Source: Cephalotus follicularis
Lineage: Eukaryota; Streptophyta; Magnoliopsida; Oxalidales; Cephalotaceae
Length of the DNA: 64,000 bases
Direction of reading: 5' to 3'
Assembly: GCA_001972305.1 (NCBI GenBank)
Contig: BDDD01006307.1
Location: 1-64,000, forward strand
The position numbers were made by a program, and so were the translations under genes. Under the pieces are notes generated by a model, which saw only the letters and a program-made list of their open reading frames with translations, searched no databases and was not told where the DNA came from. Below, piece by piece: positions 1-10,530 of the stretch. How positions within the stretch are numbered: the first letter of the stretch is position 1; each line of letters starts with the position of its first letter.

Positions 1-275
1 CTGGACAATGAAAGATTCTGCACATTGCGGAGAGAGCTAGGTATGCAAAATCCTTCCTAACTCATTATATGTGTAATTGTGATGCTTTATGAATTTTTGA
101 GTGAATTGATTGAAAAATGTTTTCAAAGATCATCATGCATTTAAACATTGAGTTTTCAACTGAATAACACAAATTAGCTCATGTACCTAGGTTGCTATTA
201 GTCCATAATAGTTAACCAAAGTGTTGCAAATCAATTGGATAGGCAATTTTCTGCATTTCTCTTTTCTGCAGAAAA

Positions 276-350
276 CAGCCGACTAGACACATTGTCCAGT
301 CGACTGCCTGCCATCCAGTCGACTGCCATTAGTGGGCCAGTCGACTGGAC
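276..350. repeat. cluster of CAGTCGACTG-type words
   Basis: Three copies of the palindromic word AGTCGACT and one variant (GCCGACT) occur within 75 bases just upstream of the envelope-like ORF. The same word recurs three to four times at 52886-52980 inside an unrelated gypsy LTR. Function unknown. Confidence 0.7.
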
Positions 351-461
351 TCGCGATAATCAGGGTTTTATACTCGATTTTCTCCTGCCTTTTATCACTT
401 CCTCTCATTTTTAAAACGTCCAAAACCCCTCTCTCTCTCAAATTTCGACCTGCAATCTTCA

Positions 462-1616
462 ATGGCACCTAAGAGACAAAGAGGATCTACTTCAAGGCAA
501 CCAAGGGGCTCACAAGTGGAGCTAGACTACGAGAATACTCTCTTTCTCTCCAAAGAGAAAGAGATGAGGTATAATTCACATTTTAGCTCCGTTAAGTTAC
601 ATTTGGAGAAATGGTTAGCTAGGGATGTGTTAATTAGCAATCTTGCTGTTGTGATAACATGGTTGGAAGGAATGGGATGGTTTGAATACCTTTGCTCATC
701 TCATGTAATATACCCTAGATTAGTTAAGTTGTTTTATGCAAATTTAGAGTCCTCCACCACTTGTATTGCAAATTCCTTCGTTTTAGGCACTCCTATTTCA
801 ATAACTCCTGATTTCATTGCCGAAACCTTAGGAATTCATAATGAGGGAATTACTCATTTTAATGACATTGGAAAAACGGAGGCCCTAGGAATTTGTTTAG
901 ACCAACCAAATGTCAATCCTATCATGAATGTGACTAGTGGTCATTTGCCTATTTCCTCTAGGATCATTCTCCTACTTGTAACAAACACATTCCTCCCAAG
1001 AGAAGGCTCGCACACTCTTCCTTCCGAGGGAGACCTTAAATTCGTTGCATGTGTCAAAAATGGAACTCCAATTAACCTTCCTTATCTTATTGTCAACCAC
1101 ATGTTATCTCGACCAAATCACACACCTTATCCTATGCTTCTCAGTAGGATCATTATGGTTGCCCTTGCATCACTTAACATTGATATTCCTGATGATGAGC
1201 TAAGTGTCAAACCTTCCCATAAGCAGTTCGTGAATAAGGCAGGGCTTAGGCTGTGTAACATTATATTTGAGGATGGTGAGTGGGTCAAGTTACAAGGTAG
1301 GGGTAGAGAGCAAAGAAGAGAGCAAGCCAATGTTAGACCAGGAGATGATGAGGATGAGGATGAGGACGATCCTCAGCAGTTTGAGGTGCGACTGAGTGTT
1401 GGCACTAGCAGTAGCAGCAGCAGGCCTACCCTGGAGTCACTTCTGGCTAGGATGGATCTTGCTCAGGCCGATATCGAATTTCTGAAAGGACAAATGAACC
1501 AGTTCAGTGAAGGCCAAGAAAATATCCTTCAGGGTCAAGCCGATCTCCGTCAGGGACAAGCAGACATCATCCAGATGCTTCAAAATGCTTTCCCACAGCA
1601 CCCTCCTCCCTCTTGA
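462..1616 (+). CDS. envelope-like / putative plant transposon protein, 384 aa
   Basis: An uninterrupted 384-residue ORF. The N-terminus is basic (MAPKRQRG). Residues about 45-270 have the layout of the plant transposon-protein family (Pfam PF20167-like): a Trp-rich motif near WLEGMGWFEYL, then a YANL motif, then a short ITPDFIAETLGI block. Residues about 290-310 are strongly acidic (DDEDEDEDD). The last 60 residues form a Q/L-rich heptad-like segment (repeats of GQxDLxQGQADI) that probably makes a coiled coil. No signal peptide or membrane segment is obvious, so a true envelope role is not supported by sequence alone. Its place upstream of two polypurine tracts matches the envelope-like ORF of Sireviruses. 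The start at 462 is the first ATG after a CT-rich leader. It is intact, unlike nearly every other element ORF in the window. Confidence 0.6.
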   Translation: MAPKRQRGSTSRQPRGSQVELDYENTLFLSKEKEMRYNSHFSSVKLHLEKWLARDVLISNLAVVITWLEGMGWFEYLCSSHVIYPRLVKLFYANLESSTTCIANSFVLGTPISITPDFIAETLGIHNEGITHFNDIGKTEALGICLDQPNVNPIMNVTSGHLPISSRIILLLVTNTFLPREGSHTLPSEGDLKFVACVKNGTPINLPYLIVNHMLSRPNHTPYPMLLSRIIMVALASLNIDIPDDELSVKPSHKQFVNKAGLRLCNIIFEDGEWVKLQGRGREQRREQANVRPGDDEDEDEDDPQQFEVRLSVGTSSSSSRPTLESLLARMDLAQADIEFLKGQMNQFSEGQENILQGQADLRQGQADIIQMLQNAFPQHPPPS

Positions 1617-1963
1617 GCTACATTTGCATCTCATGTGTTTTCTATTGTATTTTGGAACTTTGCTTGTGTAATATCTTCCTATGTTTTGAATTGTAAAAGA
1701 CAATGTGTTGGTTGATGTACTTAATGGTTTTTAAATATTTAATGACAATATGCATTTGATCTTTAATGTTTTATGGAATTACAATGTGTTTCATATTATT
1801 ACTTTGATCTTGTTTACAATGTGGTTAATGCACTTGTTTATGTACTTCAAGTTTTAATTGGTTAATGGAATTGTGCTTCAATCTTTATTGACCTTAAATT
1901 GATTGAATATGGTTTCTCTTATTGCATTGACCTTATTGATAAAATTGAATTTGAATGCATATG

Positions 1964-2005
1964 TTGAGGGGGAGCTCTTCAATCCATGCTATGATTGAGG
2001 GGGAG
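1964..2005 (+). other. paired polypurine tracts
   Basis: TTGAGGGGGAG occurs at 1964-1974 and again at 1995-2005. Such tracts prime plus-strand DNA synthesis in LTR retrotransposons, and duplicated tracts are typical of Sireviruses. The expected 3' LTR is not recognisable downstream. Confidence 0.65.
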
Positions 2006-2120
2006 CTTCCATTTCGCTTTTTGTTGTTTCACAAAAAGGCGGAGAAATATTATTTTGCATTGCACATATTGCATGATAATTGAAAGTTTGCATAAATGAA
2101 CTTGCATGCATTTGGGAGAA

Positions 2121-3122
2121 TTATATTGCTAAAACTGCATATTGATGAGATGGGTTGTAATCTTGCATTGAGCAAGTATGTTTTGATATGACATATGCTT
2201 GGGATAAGCCGAGTTTTGTGAAACTGTTGAGGAATTTGGTTACGAACAGTTCTATAAACTGTTCAAAATTCACCACCGAGTTTTGTGATAGCGTGGAATA
2301 CCACGCTTGTGTCGCGCCTGTCAGAGTTTCTCGGAATCCTCTGCAAAGCACAGCGACTGAAGCTTGGTGCACTAACATAATTTGGGTATAGTAGCGCACA
2401 TGTTGAATTGGGTCTGTGGACCCATCGTACTCCTTGAGACTCGGGAACCGGAATCCTCTTGGGATACGCTCCCTCATTATCTCAGCTGTGAAGGGTGTAC
2501 AATTAATTCTCCGTACCCCTGGTAGGTACCCTTTCCCGTGCTCGGCTCCTCTGAGCCTTCTCTCCATCTCGACAAACCTTCTATTCATGGTCTGCTCGAT
2601 ATCCTCTATGTTCCTAGTCTTGCTAGAAACTTGGGATGTTCCTGTGGCAAGTCGGACCGAGTGGTCTAACCTACTCCTCTGCAACGTCTCCGTCCTACGT
2701 GAGGGGTAGGAGCGTGCTCGGTTCTCCTCGGCCTCCACTGGGTGATCCTCTTCCATGTGTTCTTGCTTTGGAAGGTTTTGCTAAGGATTGTTGCTTTGAT
2801 CCCTAGCAGTTGAAGACTCCGCCCTTAGAGATGTATCAATCTCTGTTCTCCTCCTCAGAGATGTATCAACCTCTGACCGCCTCGGGGGGCGCATGGCCCT
2901 CCTTGGCAGATTTCGCCTGGCCCCTCATGGCTGTTGAATCTCCATGGCTGGTCTGCTCTGGACAGCTTGATTTTCAATGGCTGGTCGGCTTGGCCCAGCC
3001 TGATTGAATCGCTCCCCAGTAATGATTGCCTACTCGGGAGCCTGACTGGCGGCGGGGGCCTGATTGTAGCCAGGAGCTTGGCTGCCAACGGCTGCAGAGC
3101 TGATATTTCTCCTCGGAGGCAT
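2121..3122 (-). pseudogene. Tat-type Ty3/gypsy gag, broken
   Basis: Read on the minus strand from the ATG at 3122-3120, the frame gives a basic, proline-rich N-terminus (MPPRRN...) and then, from about residue 123, a Retrotrans_gag-type region with IPRGFRFPSLKEYDGSTDP, a YYTQIM motif and W-Y-STLSQNS, ending in FVTKFLNSF. Three in-frame stops lie in the N-terminal third (before 2756). The C-terminal end degenerates at 2121, before any zinc knuckle. It follows its LTR (3180-3675) and primer-binding site by the expected short leader, so this is the 5' end of a minus-strand element truncated at its gag. The internal stops make it non-functional. Assignment to the Tat lineage rests on gag wording and the LTR/PBS type. 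Confidence 0.8.
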
Positions 3123-3160
3123 GATTGAACAGTTTTTTGTTGAAAATTTTTTGTAGCGTT

Positions 3161-3179
3161 TCCCACAGACGGCGCCAAC
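3161..3179 (-). other. primer-binding site, tRNA-Asp-like
   Basis: Immediately inside the LTR end, the minus strand reads AGTTGGCGCCGTCTGTGGGA. TGGCGCC is the usual tRNA-Asp-type primer-binding start in plant gypsy elements. It fixes the minus orientation and the LTR boundary at 3180. Confidence 0.75.
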
Positions 3180-3675
3180 TGTTGATGTCGAAATCAACTC
3201 CTCAACAGTGCCCTACGTGTAGAGCTTTGATTTGTAGAGAAAAACGTTGTGGATGCTCCGAGAATGGTGATTTTAGGCTATTTGATCCTCCCTACACACG
3301 AAAAGCAAATATAACGAAGGTCTACAAGGTATCACTCCCGGGGACTCTCCGATGCTAAAGTCAGTATAGGCAGAGAAGAAGGAAATAGGGTTCTTTAGAG
3401 TGTAAAATTGATCGACCTGTGTAATGTGTTTGATTACTGTATTTATAGTGGTGCTTGGATGTAACCGCCTTACTTGATTTGCGGAAATGATTATTGTACC
3501 CCTAGGAAATGCAGAGTATCCCGTCTTTTCCCTGATTTTTCACCGGAACGTTATGTTGTGCGTTTTCTTTTCAGATTACAAACGTCCGACCACGTGTCTG
3601 TAGCTTTGGAGGACATTTGTCTTATTTTCTAAAGGACACGCGACAGTATTTTTGGATAGGATTTTTCCCGTATCA
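3180..3675 (-). repeat. 5' LTR of the minus-strand Tat-type gypsy element
   Basis: On the minus strand this starts TGATA and ends AACA next to the primer-binding site. It is a reverse-orientation homologue of the solo LTR at 3913-4410 and of the LTR at 32779-33255, sharing landmarks such as CCACGTGTCTGTAG and CTCCGATGCT(T)AAGTCAG. Length is 496 bases. Confidence 0.8.
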
Positions 3676-3912
3676 GTTTTCAAAAACAATTTTTTATTTT
3701 TTGGTTTCAAAAACATTTTTTGTTATAAATGTTTTTAAAAGAATTTAAAAAAAAAGGAAGAAAACTGTTTCCGTTTTTTGTAAAGGTCATTGAAATCAAG
3801 TTTTATTTGTTTTTTATTTTTATTTTTTGTTTTCGTATTTTCAAGAGAAACAAATTTTAAAAACAATTTTCATTAAATGGGGATATATAAAGTATGTTTA
3901 GTTCATCAAATC

Positions 3913-4410
3913 TGATATGAGAAAAATTATGCCCATAAATTTTGGCCACGTGTCCTCGGGAGAATAGGTCAAATGTCCTCCAGAGCTACAGACACGTGGT
4001 CGGACGTTTTGCAAAATCTAAGAAGATAACGCACAATAACGCTCCAGCTTAAGATCAGGGAAATGACGAGATACTCGAAATTTCCTTAGGGGTACAATAA
4101 TCATCTCTACAAGTCAAGCAAAGCAGTTACAATAGGCTCTATAAATATATGAATCAAACACTTTACACATGTCCGTCATTTCATATTCTAACGAACATTT
4201 GTTGCCTTCTTTGTACATTTCCTGACTTAAGCATCGGAGAGTCTCCGGGATTGAAACCTCCTGGTTCTTCGACTTGTTTGTTATTCGTGTGCAGGGAAGA
4301 TGATCAAATACCATTCAAATAACCATCTCTCGGAGCATTCACAACGTTTCCTCTACAAATCAAACCCTTCCACGTAAGGGACTGTTGAGGAATTTATTTT
4401 TGTATCAACA
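3913..4410 (+). mobile_element. solo LTR, Tat-type gypsy, with TSD
   Basis: A 498-base LTR starting TGATATGAGA and ending ATCAACA, flanked by a perfect 5-base duplication AAATC (3908-3912 and 4411-4415). No primer-binding site follows it, so it is a solo LTR left by LTR-LTR recombination. It lies in inverted orientation to its homologue at 3180-3675, 237 bases away. The flanking sequence is T/A-rich. Confidence 0.88.
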
Positions 4411-4415
4411 AAATC

Positions 4416-5979
4416 CAAACATGTTTTTTGTTTTTATTTTCAAAATTGTTTCCAAATGTCCACAAAGCAAACATACTAACATTGTTTTTTTGTTTTTGGA
4501 ATTTTTTTTAAAAACATCATACCAAACATCTCAAAAAATATTTTCAAAATAGTTTTTTAATTTTTGTTCTCAAAACAGTTTTTAAATATTAAAAATGGAA
4601 AATAATAACTAAACATAATTTTAACTATTCAAGGCAGAATTCAAAGATATACACGTACTGTCAGGTCAGTAAGCAGAGGGTGACTGATCACACACTCACT
4701 CGTATGGACGATGCTATGACAACTACGTGGGTGCTCATTTAATGAGTTCACTGAAGGTGACTGTTGATAGAATATCTGTATGGAGTTTTACTTACATGTC
4801 AAACAGAATTCTAGTTTTGCAGCAGTGCATGTGATCCTTGGACATGAGTCGTCACTGGATGTCTTGTGCATAGGGTGCTATGTTTTGATGATACTTAAAT
4901 ACATATTCTATGAAGTGTATACAGGCATTGGTTGGACATAGTACGCTTATGTATGAAGGCATGTGAACTGGCAACAATGAATATTGCTTCTAGTAAAAGA
5001 AGATTATGCTCAGGATGATTTTCGTTAGTGATTAAACGCCTGGCCAGGCTAACCACGATATCAAAAGTATGATATCATTGGTTGAATATTAGTGGGGCAC
5101 CTCTAATATTGTTTAGGCTAATGAAAGATAGCCACGAGACTAAAGATTAAATTATTGGGGTCTGCCATAATCCGTACCATAGATTTAATTAGAGCATTGT
5201 CAATGGAGGGACTATATGTGCACGTACCTATAAATAGTGGTTCGCAAATTATTCATATTACCTGGGGGTCGTTATGCATTGTTAGATGTCGATGTCGACC
5301 AGTAAGAAACCCGAGATTAAATTGATAAATTAATCTTGGAAGAAAAAGAATTAAAAGAGTTTTAATACGAAATATTCGAGATTATATTTTTTATGTGATA
5401 ATAAATATTTAATCAAATAATTGTGAGCATCACAATATTAATCCTACGGCCAGCGTAATAGTGAACCCATAGGGTCACACACAATATGAGCTAATATTTC
5501 CAACACGTGATGAGAGAAAAATAATTGGGATGTTATTTCCTAAATATAATTAATGAGATTAAATATATAAATATATATTTGATGCTTGTCTCGTTTAAGT
5601 GGGTTCACTCTTTAACCGATCGTTGACTTCAAACCACTTTAACTCGAAAAGTAGCGTTTTAGCTTTATTTTCTCTCATCCCGCAATAATTAAATAATACC
5701 TAAAAATCAAATAAACACCACCACAGTAGTCTATTCCAAGCATAAAAATATAATAAATATATCATTAAAGTCACACATTTTTATGCTTATCAGGTTCCAA
5801 CGGCCTCCCCCTTAGAGGTTCCAACGGCTTCTACATATCATGCCATGTACCTGTAATGAGATTAATAAAGGTTTGGCTAAAATAATAATAATTTAATTAA
5901 TAATTCTCAATTATACCATGATATCAAGTTAAAGCGAAACGGGAACAAGAGAGTGTTCGGTCGTTACCTTATGCCATTA
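4416..5979. other. non-coding; probable LTR/leader of the decayed copia element
   Basis: No coding potential was seen. A short direct repeat GGTTCCAACGGC occurs twice near 5786-5830. The sequence leads into the hairpin array and copia gag, so part of it is probably that element's 5' LTR and leader, but I cannot fix LTR ends or a convincing primer-binding site. A 16-base word GGCAGAATTCAAAGAT at 4633 recurs at 9940 and, with one change, at 12800. Confidence 0.35.
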
Positions 5980-6330
5980 CAACTTATATAGATGCTTTTG
6001 GAAATTGTAAGTGTTTTGGCCCCCGTCAAGGCTTGCTTTTTCTGGGGACATCTATATGAGTTGAACATGAGATGTACATACAGATGAATTGTGAAAGTGA
6101 ATGTTTTGGCCCCTGCCAAGATTCACATTCATTGATTCATTGTGTGTTAGATGGTAGGTTAAACTTGAGTAGAATGCATATGGCGTTTTGGCCCCCGTCA
6201 AGGTCATATGTACACTAGAGGCAAAAACGATGATTGAGAATCATGCTATTGTATGGTTGGCAAGAGTTTGCCTAACTAAGAGATTCAATATAACGTTTTG
6301 GCCCCCATCAAGGTTATACTGAATATGTTG
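5980..6330 (+). promoter_or_regulatory. array of four stem-loops with one conserved loop
   Basis: Four copies of a loop close to GTTTTGGCCCCCGTCAAG occur within 310 bases, in the leader before a copia gag. Each is bracketed by different flanking sequence that is complementary to itself. Inner stems are GTAAG/CTTGC (copy 1, one G-U pair), GTGAAT/ATTCAC (copy 2), CATATG/CATATG (copy 3) and TATAAC/GTTATA (copy 4). Copy 1 has a further outer stem: CAACTTATATAGATG (5980-5994) against CATCTATATGAGTTG (6049-6063), 15 pairs with one G-U. Copy 4 extends with TTCA/TGAA. Changing stems on a fixed loop are what selection on RNA structure produces. Role unknown; genome packaging, dimerisation or translation control are candidates. 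Confidence 0.7.
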
Positions 6331-6545
6331 TAGGACACTGATCCTCACTCGGAAATAAGATCCATGAGACTTGGATTGTTGTTTCTCGTCTCCCATAATA
6401 TTTGAGGGTTATGGGATTCGTGTAAAACAGTGGGAGCCTGAGAGGAAAAACACATAAAAGATTAAAGACCAAATCTTTATGGTTATAAACATTTAAATTT
6501 AATTTATCTGAATATTATCTTTATTTTATATCTGCAGAAATCGCA

Positions 6546-7640
6546 ATGACAAACCCCCTCACTGTAATTCTTGAGAAGAATCAGTTGACATGTCCAAATT
6601 ATGTGGATTGGCTACGGAATGTCAGAATAGTTCTGAATTATGAGGACATAGATTGTGTCCTAGAGGCCCCTATGCCAGCACTGCCTGCTGAAGATGCCTC
6701 AATCAAAGATCATGCCATTTACAATAAATGGGTGGCTGATGAAAAGAAAGTCAGAAGCTACTTAATGGCATCGATGAGCAATGACCTACAAGTCCAGCAT
6801 GAATCGATGCAAGACTCTAGGAAAATTCTCCTAAATCTCAGTGAGCTATACGGAGATACTAGTAGGAATGCTCGGATCCAGCTCACTGCTGAGCTGTATG
6901 GCACTAAAATGGATGAAGGATCTTCTGTTAATGATCATGTGCTTAAGATGATCAATGCGATTGAATGTCTTGATGCTCTTGACATCATTTAGGATGCTGA
7001 ATTAAGCAAAAATATGATCAATCATTCGCTTCCACCTTCCTTCTCTGGTTTCATCACCAATTTTAACATGAATAGGATATCAGCTACTATGGATAACCTT
7101 CTAAACATACTGAGGGAAGACGAAGTGAACATGAATAAGGGCAATGCACCATTCATGATGGTAGGATCATCCCGTAGGCCCAAGAGGAAGGGCAAGTCCA
7201 ACCTTGAGAAGGGAAAGAATAAAAGTGGGACAATACCACCACGACCCGCATCTTTCAAACCAGAGAGAGCCAGACCACATAATAAGACAAACAAGAAAGC
7301 TGTTGATGCGCCGAACACTGTCGCAAGAATTGCACCTGATGAGGAGTCTGCCTCAAAAGATCCTGCTAAGGGACCATGTTTCCATTGTGGGAAGCCAGGA
7401 CATTGGAAAAGGAACTGTGTGACATTCCTTCGATCAATTGGAAAAGGTATGCCCTATTTGTCTTATATAGAGATGAATATGAATATTTTTTATTCATCTT
7501 CCTATATATTAGACAGCGGATATGGTACTCACATATGTTCTAATTTACAGGCCCTCACGGACAAAAAAAACTTGAGAAGGGTGAGGAAGATCTACGGCTT
7601 GTGGATGGTTCCATTGTTGAAGCCATAGCTATAGGTGGAG
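6546..7640 (+). pseudogene. Ty1/copia gag and start of protease, broken
   Basis: Starts at ATG 6546 with a copia gag (UBN2-like) beginning MTNPLTVILEKNQLT and followed by WLRNVRIVLN. An in-frame TAG at 6990-6992 interrupts it; the same frame continues through a basic region to a zinc knuckle CFHCGKPGHWKRNC (CX2CX4HX4C, about 7377-7418) and a protease start with YILDSGYGTHI, in which DSG replaces the usual DTG, as is common in copia. After about 7570 the frame shifts, and the protease breaks off near 7640, where gypsy sequence begins. No integrase or RT of this element is present. The hairpin array lies 200-560 bases upstream. Confidence 0.82.
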
Positions 7641-9852
7641 ATCTACCCCTCCAGAGATAGCGGATGTGGTACTCTCTCTGAGGCAAACTATGAGGGAGTA
7701 CGTCTCCCTCATGAGGATCCAATGGTGGTGACTCTTTAAGTGGAACAGTTCACTATGAAGAGGATCCTCATTGATAATGGGAGCTCGACGAATATCCTAT
7801 ACAAGCACACTTTTGATCAGTTGAGGATACCAACCGACCAATTAAGGCCCATGAAAACTCCTCTGGTGGGCTTCGCAGGAGAGATGGTCCATCCTCTGGG
7901 ATCCATCAACTTGTCAGTGGTAGCAGGCACAATCCCACGCCAGACTCAAGTGCAAATGACATTCCTGGTAATTGATACACCAAGCCCATACAATACAATA
8001 GTTGGGAGACCAAGTTTGAATTGGATAGAGGCTATAGTCTAGACAAGGAACTTATTGATGAAATTCTCAACTAGGTTTGGTGTGGGGGAAATCTACGCAG
8101 AACAACAGGTTGAAAGGAAGTGTTACAAGACTGCCATAATGGACAAAGGAAAGACAAAAGCTCTTCCAATTACAAATGTAGAGCTTAGAGGAGAAGTGGA
8201 GCACGAGCGTCCATAGCCTGTGGAAGATGTTGTGCAGGTGCCTTTAGAGGAAAGCAATGCAGAGAAAGTGTTCCAAGTTGGCTCACAACTTGGAGAGGTG
8301 AAGAAAGAGGAATTAATAACGTTCCTAAAAAACAGTAAAAATGTGTTTGCCTGGTTAGCAGAGGAGATTCCAAGGATCGGTCTAGAGGTGATGGTATATA
8401 AACTGAGCATAGATCCATTGAGGCCTCCAATAAGGAAAAAGAAGAGAAACTTCGAACCAGAGTGACAGAAGGTGATAGCAGATGAAGTCAAAAAGCTATT
8501 ACAAGCAGGATTTATAAGGGAAGTGCAATATTCTAACTGGCAGGCGAAACCGGTTCTAGTCAAGAAAGCAAATGGCAAGTGGAAGATGTGTATAGATTTT
8601 ACAGACCTCAACAAAGCTTGTCCCAAAGATCACTTCCCTCTCCCGAAGATTGATCAGTTGGTGGATGCAACCTACGGATACAGAATGCTAAGCTTCTTGG
8701 ATGCATACTCGGGCTATAATCAAATCCCTATGTATAGGCTAGACGAGAACAAGATAGCTTTCATCACTGGTAGGAGCATGTATTGCTACAAATTCATGCC
8801 CTTCAGATTAAAAAATGTTGGAGCAACCTACCAACGGTTGGTTAACAAGATCTTTGAACCTTAAATCATGAGGAATATGGAGGTTTATATCGACGATATG
8901 CTCTTCAAAACACCGGCAAGGAGTCCTCACATTAAAGACTAGGAGGAGACTTTTGAAGTATTGAGGAAATACAAAATGCGTCTCAATCCCTCCAAGTGTA
9001 CTTTTGGGGTTACTTCTGGTAAGTTCCTCAGGTTTATGGTTTATAGCAGAGGAATAGAGGCCAACCCCGAGAAGATCTCGGTAATTTAGAGCTTGAAGCC
9101 TCCTCAATCTATCAGGGATATACAGAGGTTAAATGGTAAAATCGTAGGCCTGAGCAGATTCGTTTCCAAGTCAGCGAAAAAATGCCTTCCCTTCTTTACG
9201 GTGTTAAGAGATCCCAAGGGATTTTCCTGGTAGGAAGAATGTCAAACAGCCTTCGAGAAATTAAAGGAGTACTTGACTTCCCCTCCTCTGATATCAAAAC
9301 CAAGAGATAGGGAAGACTTGTATTTGTACCTTGCGGTAACATCGGGCGCAGTGAGTGCAGTGCTTATCAGGGAAGAGGATAAAGTTCAAAGGCCGGTATA
9401 TTATATGAGCAAGGCTTTGGACGATGCTGAGGGAAGGCATCCAAAGGTAGAGAAATAGGCATATGCTCTGATTATTGCGGCGAGGAAGTTGATGTCGTAT
9501 TTTCAAGCCCACACTATCAAAGTTTTGACCGACAAGACACTTAGACAAGTGCTAGCAAAGCCAAACACGTCAGGAAGACTAGTCAAATGGTCTGTCGAGT
9601 TGGGCGAATACAACGTGAAGTTTGAGGCCAGACCAGCAATAAAATCATAGGTCTTGGCAGATTTTTTTGGAGACAATACACTTACGGAGTGTATGGAAGA
9701 AGACTCCCCAGAAGATGAGAAGGGATTATGGAAGTTGTCCGTTGATGGCTCATCCTGCATTTCCAGGAATAGAGCAGGTTTGGTGTTAACTAGTCCAGAT
9801 GGGTGGACCTTGGAGTATGCTCTGAGATTTGGGTTCAAAGCCACAAATAGTT
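7640..9852 (+). pseudogene. Ty3/gypsy protease-RT-RNase H fragment, broken
   Basis: In order: a retropepsin region with LIDNGSSTNILYK and VGRPSLNWIEA (7740-8040); RT with KWKMCIDFTDLNKACPKDHF, FLDAYSGYNQI and the YIDDM active site (about 8886-8900); and RNase H with LYLYLAVTSGAVSAVL and VYYMSKAL (9310-9420), then a second RNase H-like start KLSVDGSS near 9730-9750. Stops are scattered through every domain (for example at 8040, 8463, 8862, 9456, 9648), so it cannot be expressed as a polyprotein. Integrase is absent; the block ends at 9852. The trailing second RNase H-like module suggests the Tat lineage, which carries an archaeal-type RNase H. It may be related to the minus-strand Tat relics at 2121-3675, but the orientation is opposite. 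Confidence 0.82.
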
Positions 9853-9934
9853 AAAATTCACATACTCGTTCATATTTTGAGATTTGGGTTCAGAGCATAC
9901 TCAAAGCCATAAATATAAGAAAAACCTTTCTCAA

Positions 9935-10232
9935 TTATAGGCAGAATTCAAAGATCTACTATGGTTTTTTTTTTGTCTGAATGTTTTTCTTTAATAACGA
10001 AATGGTCGTATTGATTTCGTGAGTTTTAATTGTTGATCTCATATTTTTTTTATAAAATTATTATTCCATTGTATGTTTCGACCCGTTGTTGCTATTTTAA
10101 GAATTTGTTTTTTCGTTCTGTTTTTCTTATATTTATGATCTCTCAAGTGTATTGAAGGCAAGTGAAAGGAGATATTGCTTTTATAGCATCTATAATTTTG
10201 CTAAAATGTATTTTTTGGAGGATTTATGCGGG
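9935..10232. repeat. direct repeat, copy 1 (about 0.3 kb)
   Basis: Runs from TTATAGGCAGAATTC to GATTTATGCGGG and matches 12795-13070 closely, with small indels and substitutions (for example a 10-base stretch missing from copy 2). Non-coding, T-rich. The copies bracket 2.5 kb of LTR sequence and the assembly gap. Confidence 0.85.
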
Positions 10233-10530
10233 GGCACAATGTATAGCCTGATGGAGTAGAAGGTTAAAAGTCATATGCCTGCTTATATCTCACGGGGGCA
10301 CAATGTATAGCCCAGTATAGTAGTGTATATAAGGTTAAAGGTCCTCTGCCTACTCATGCTCCGGAAAAGCAGCGGATAGAAGGTTAAAGGTCCTTTGCTT
10401 GCTCATGTCTTATGGAAGTGTAATGTATAGCTTGGCATAGTAGTGCAGAGAAGGTTAAAGGTCCTCTGCCTACCCATGCCCCGACAGAGCAGCGTATAGA
10501 AGGTTAAAGGTCCTCTGCATGCTCATGCCT
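10233..10530. repeat. minisatellite in an LTR-like sequence
   Basis: Imperfect units of about 60-65 bases built on the phrase AGAAGGTTAAAGGTCCTCTGC followed by a variant of CTGCTCATGCC, alternating with CACAATGTATAGC. About five units are visible. It lies at the 5' side of a gypsy-like LTR that resumes at 11748. Confidence 0.7.

Larger units (their letters stand above)
1..2175 (+). mobile_element. 3' part of a Sirevirus-like Ty1/copia element
   Basis: The left end of the window holds the tail of a copia element: a long ORF encoding an envelope-like/plant-transposon protein, followed by two identical purine-rich TTGAGGGGGAG tracts and a further purine-rich stretch near 2038-2047. Multiple polypurine tracts and an extra ORF after pol are hallmarks of the Sirevirus lineage. 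No 3' LTR is recognisable. The sequence runs into a minus-strand gypsy fragment near 2175, so the element is truncated there. The pol region, if it exists, lies left of the window. Lineage is inferred from layout, not from RT sequence. Confidence 0.55.

Noticed and set aside
283..350. Possible CRISPR-like or recombinase-site array from the repeated AGTCGACT
   Set aside because: Spacing is irregular, repeats are too short and there are no associated genes. It is a word cluster in a plant retroelement.
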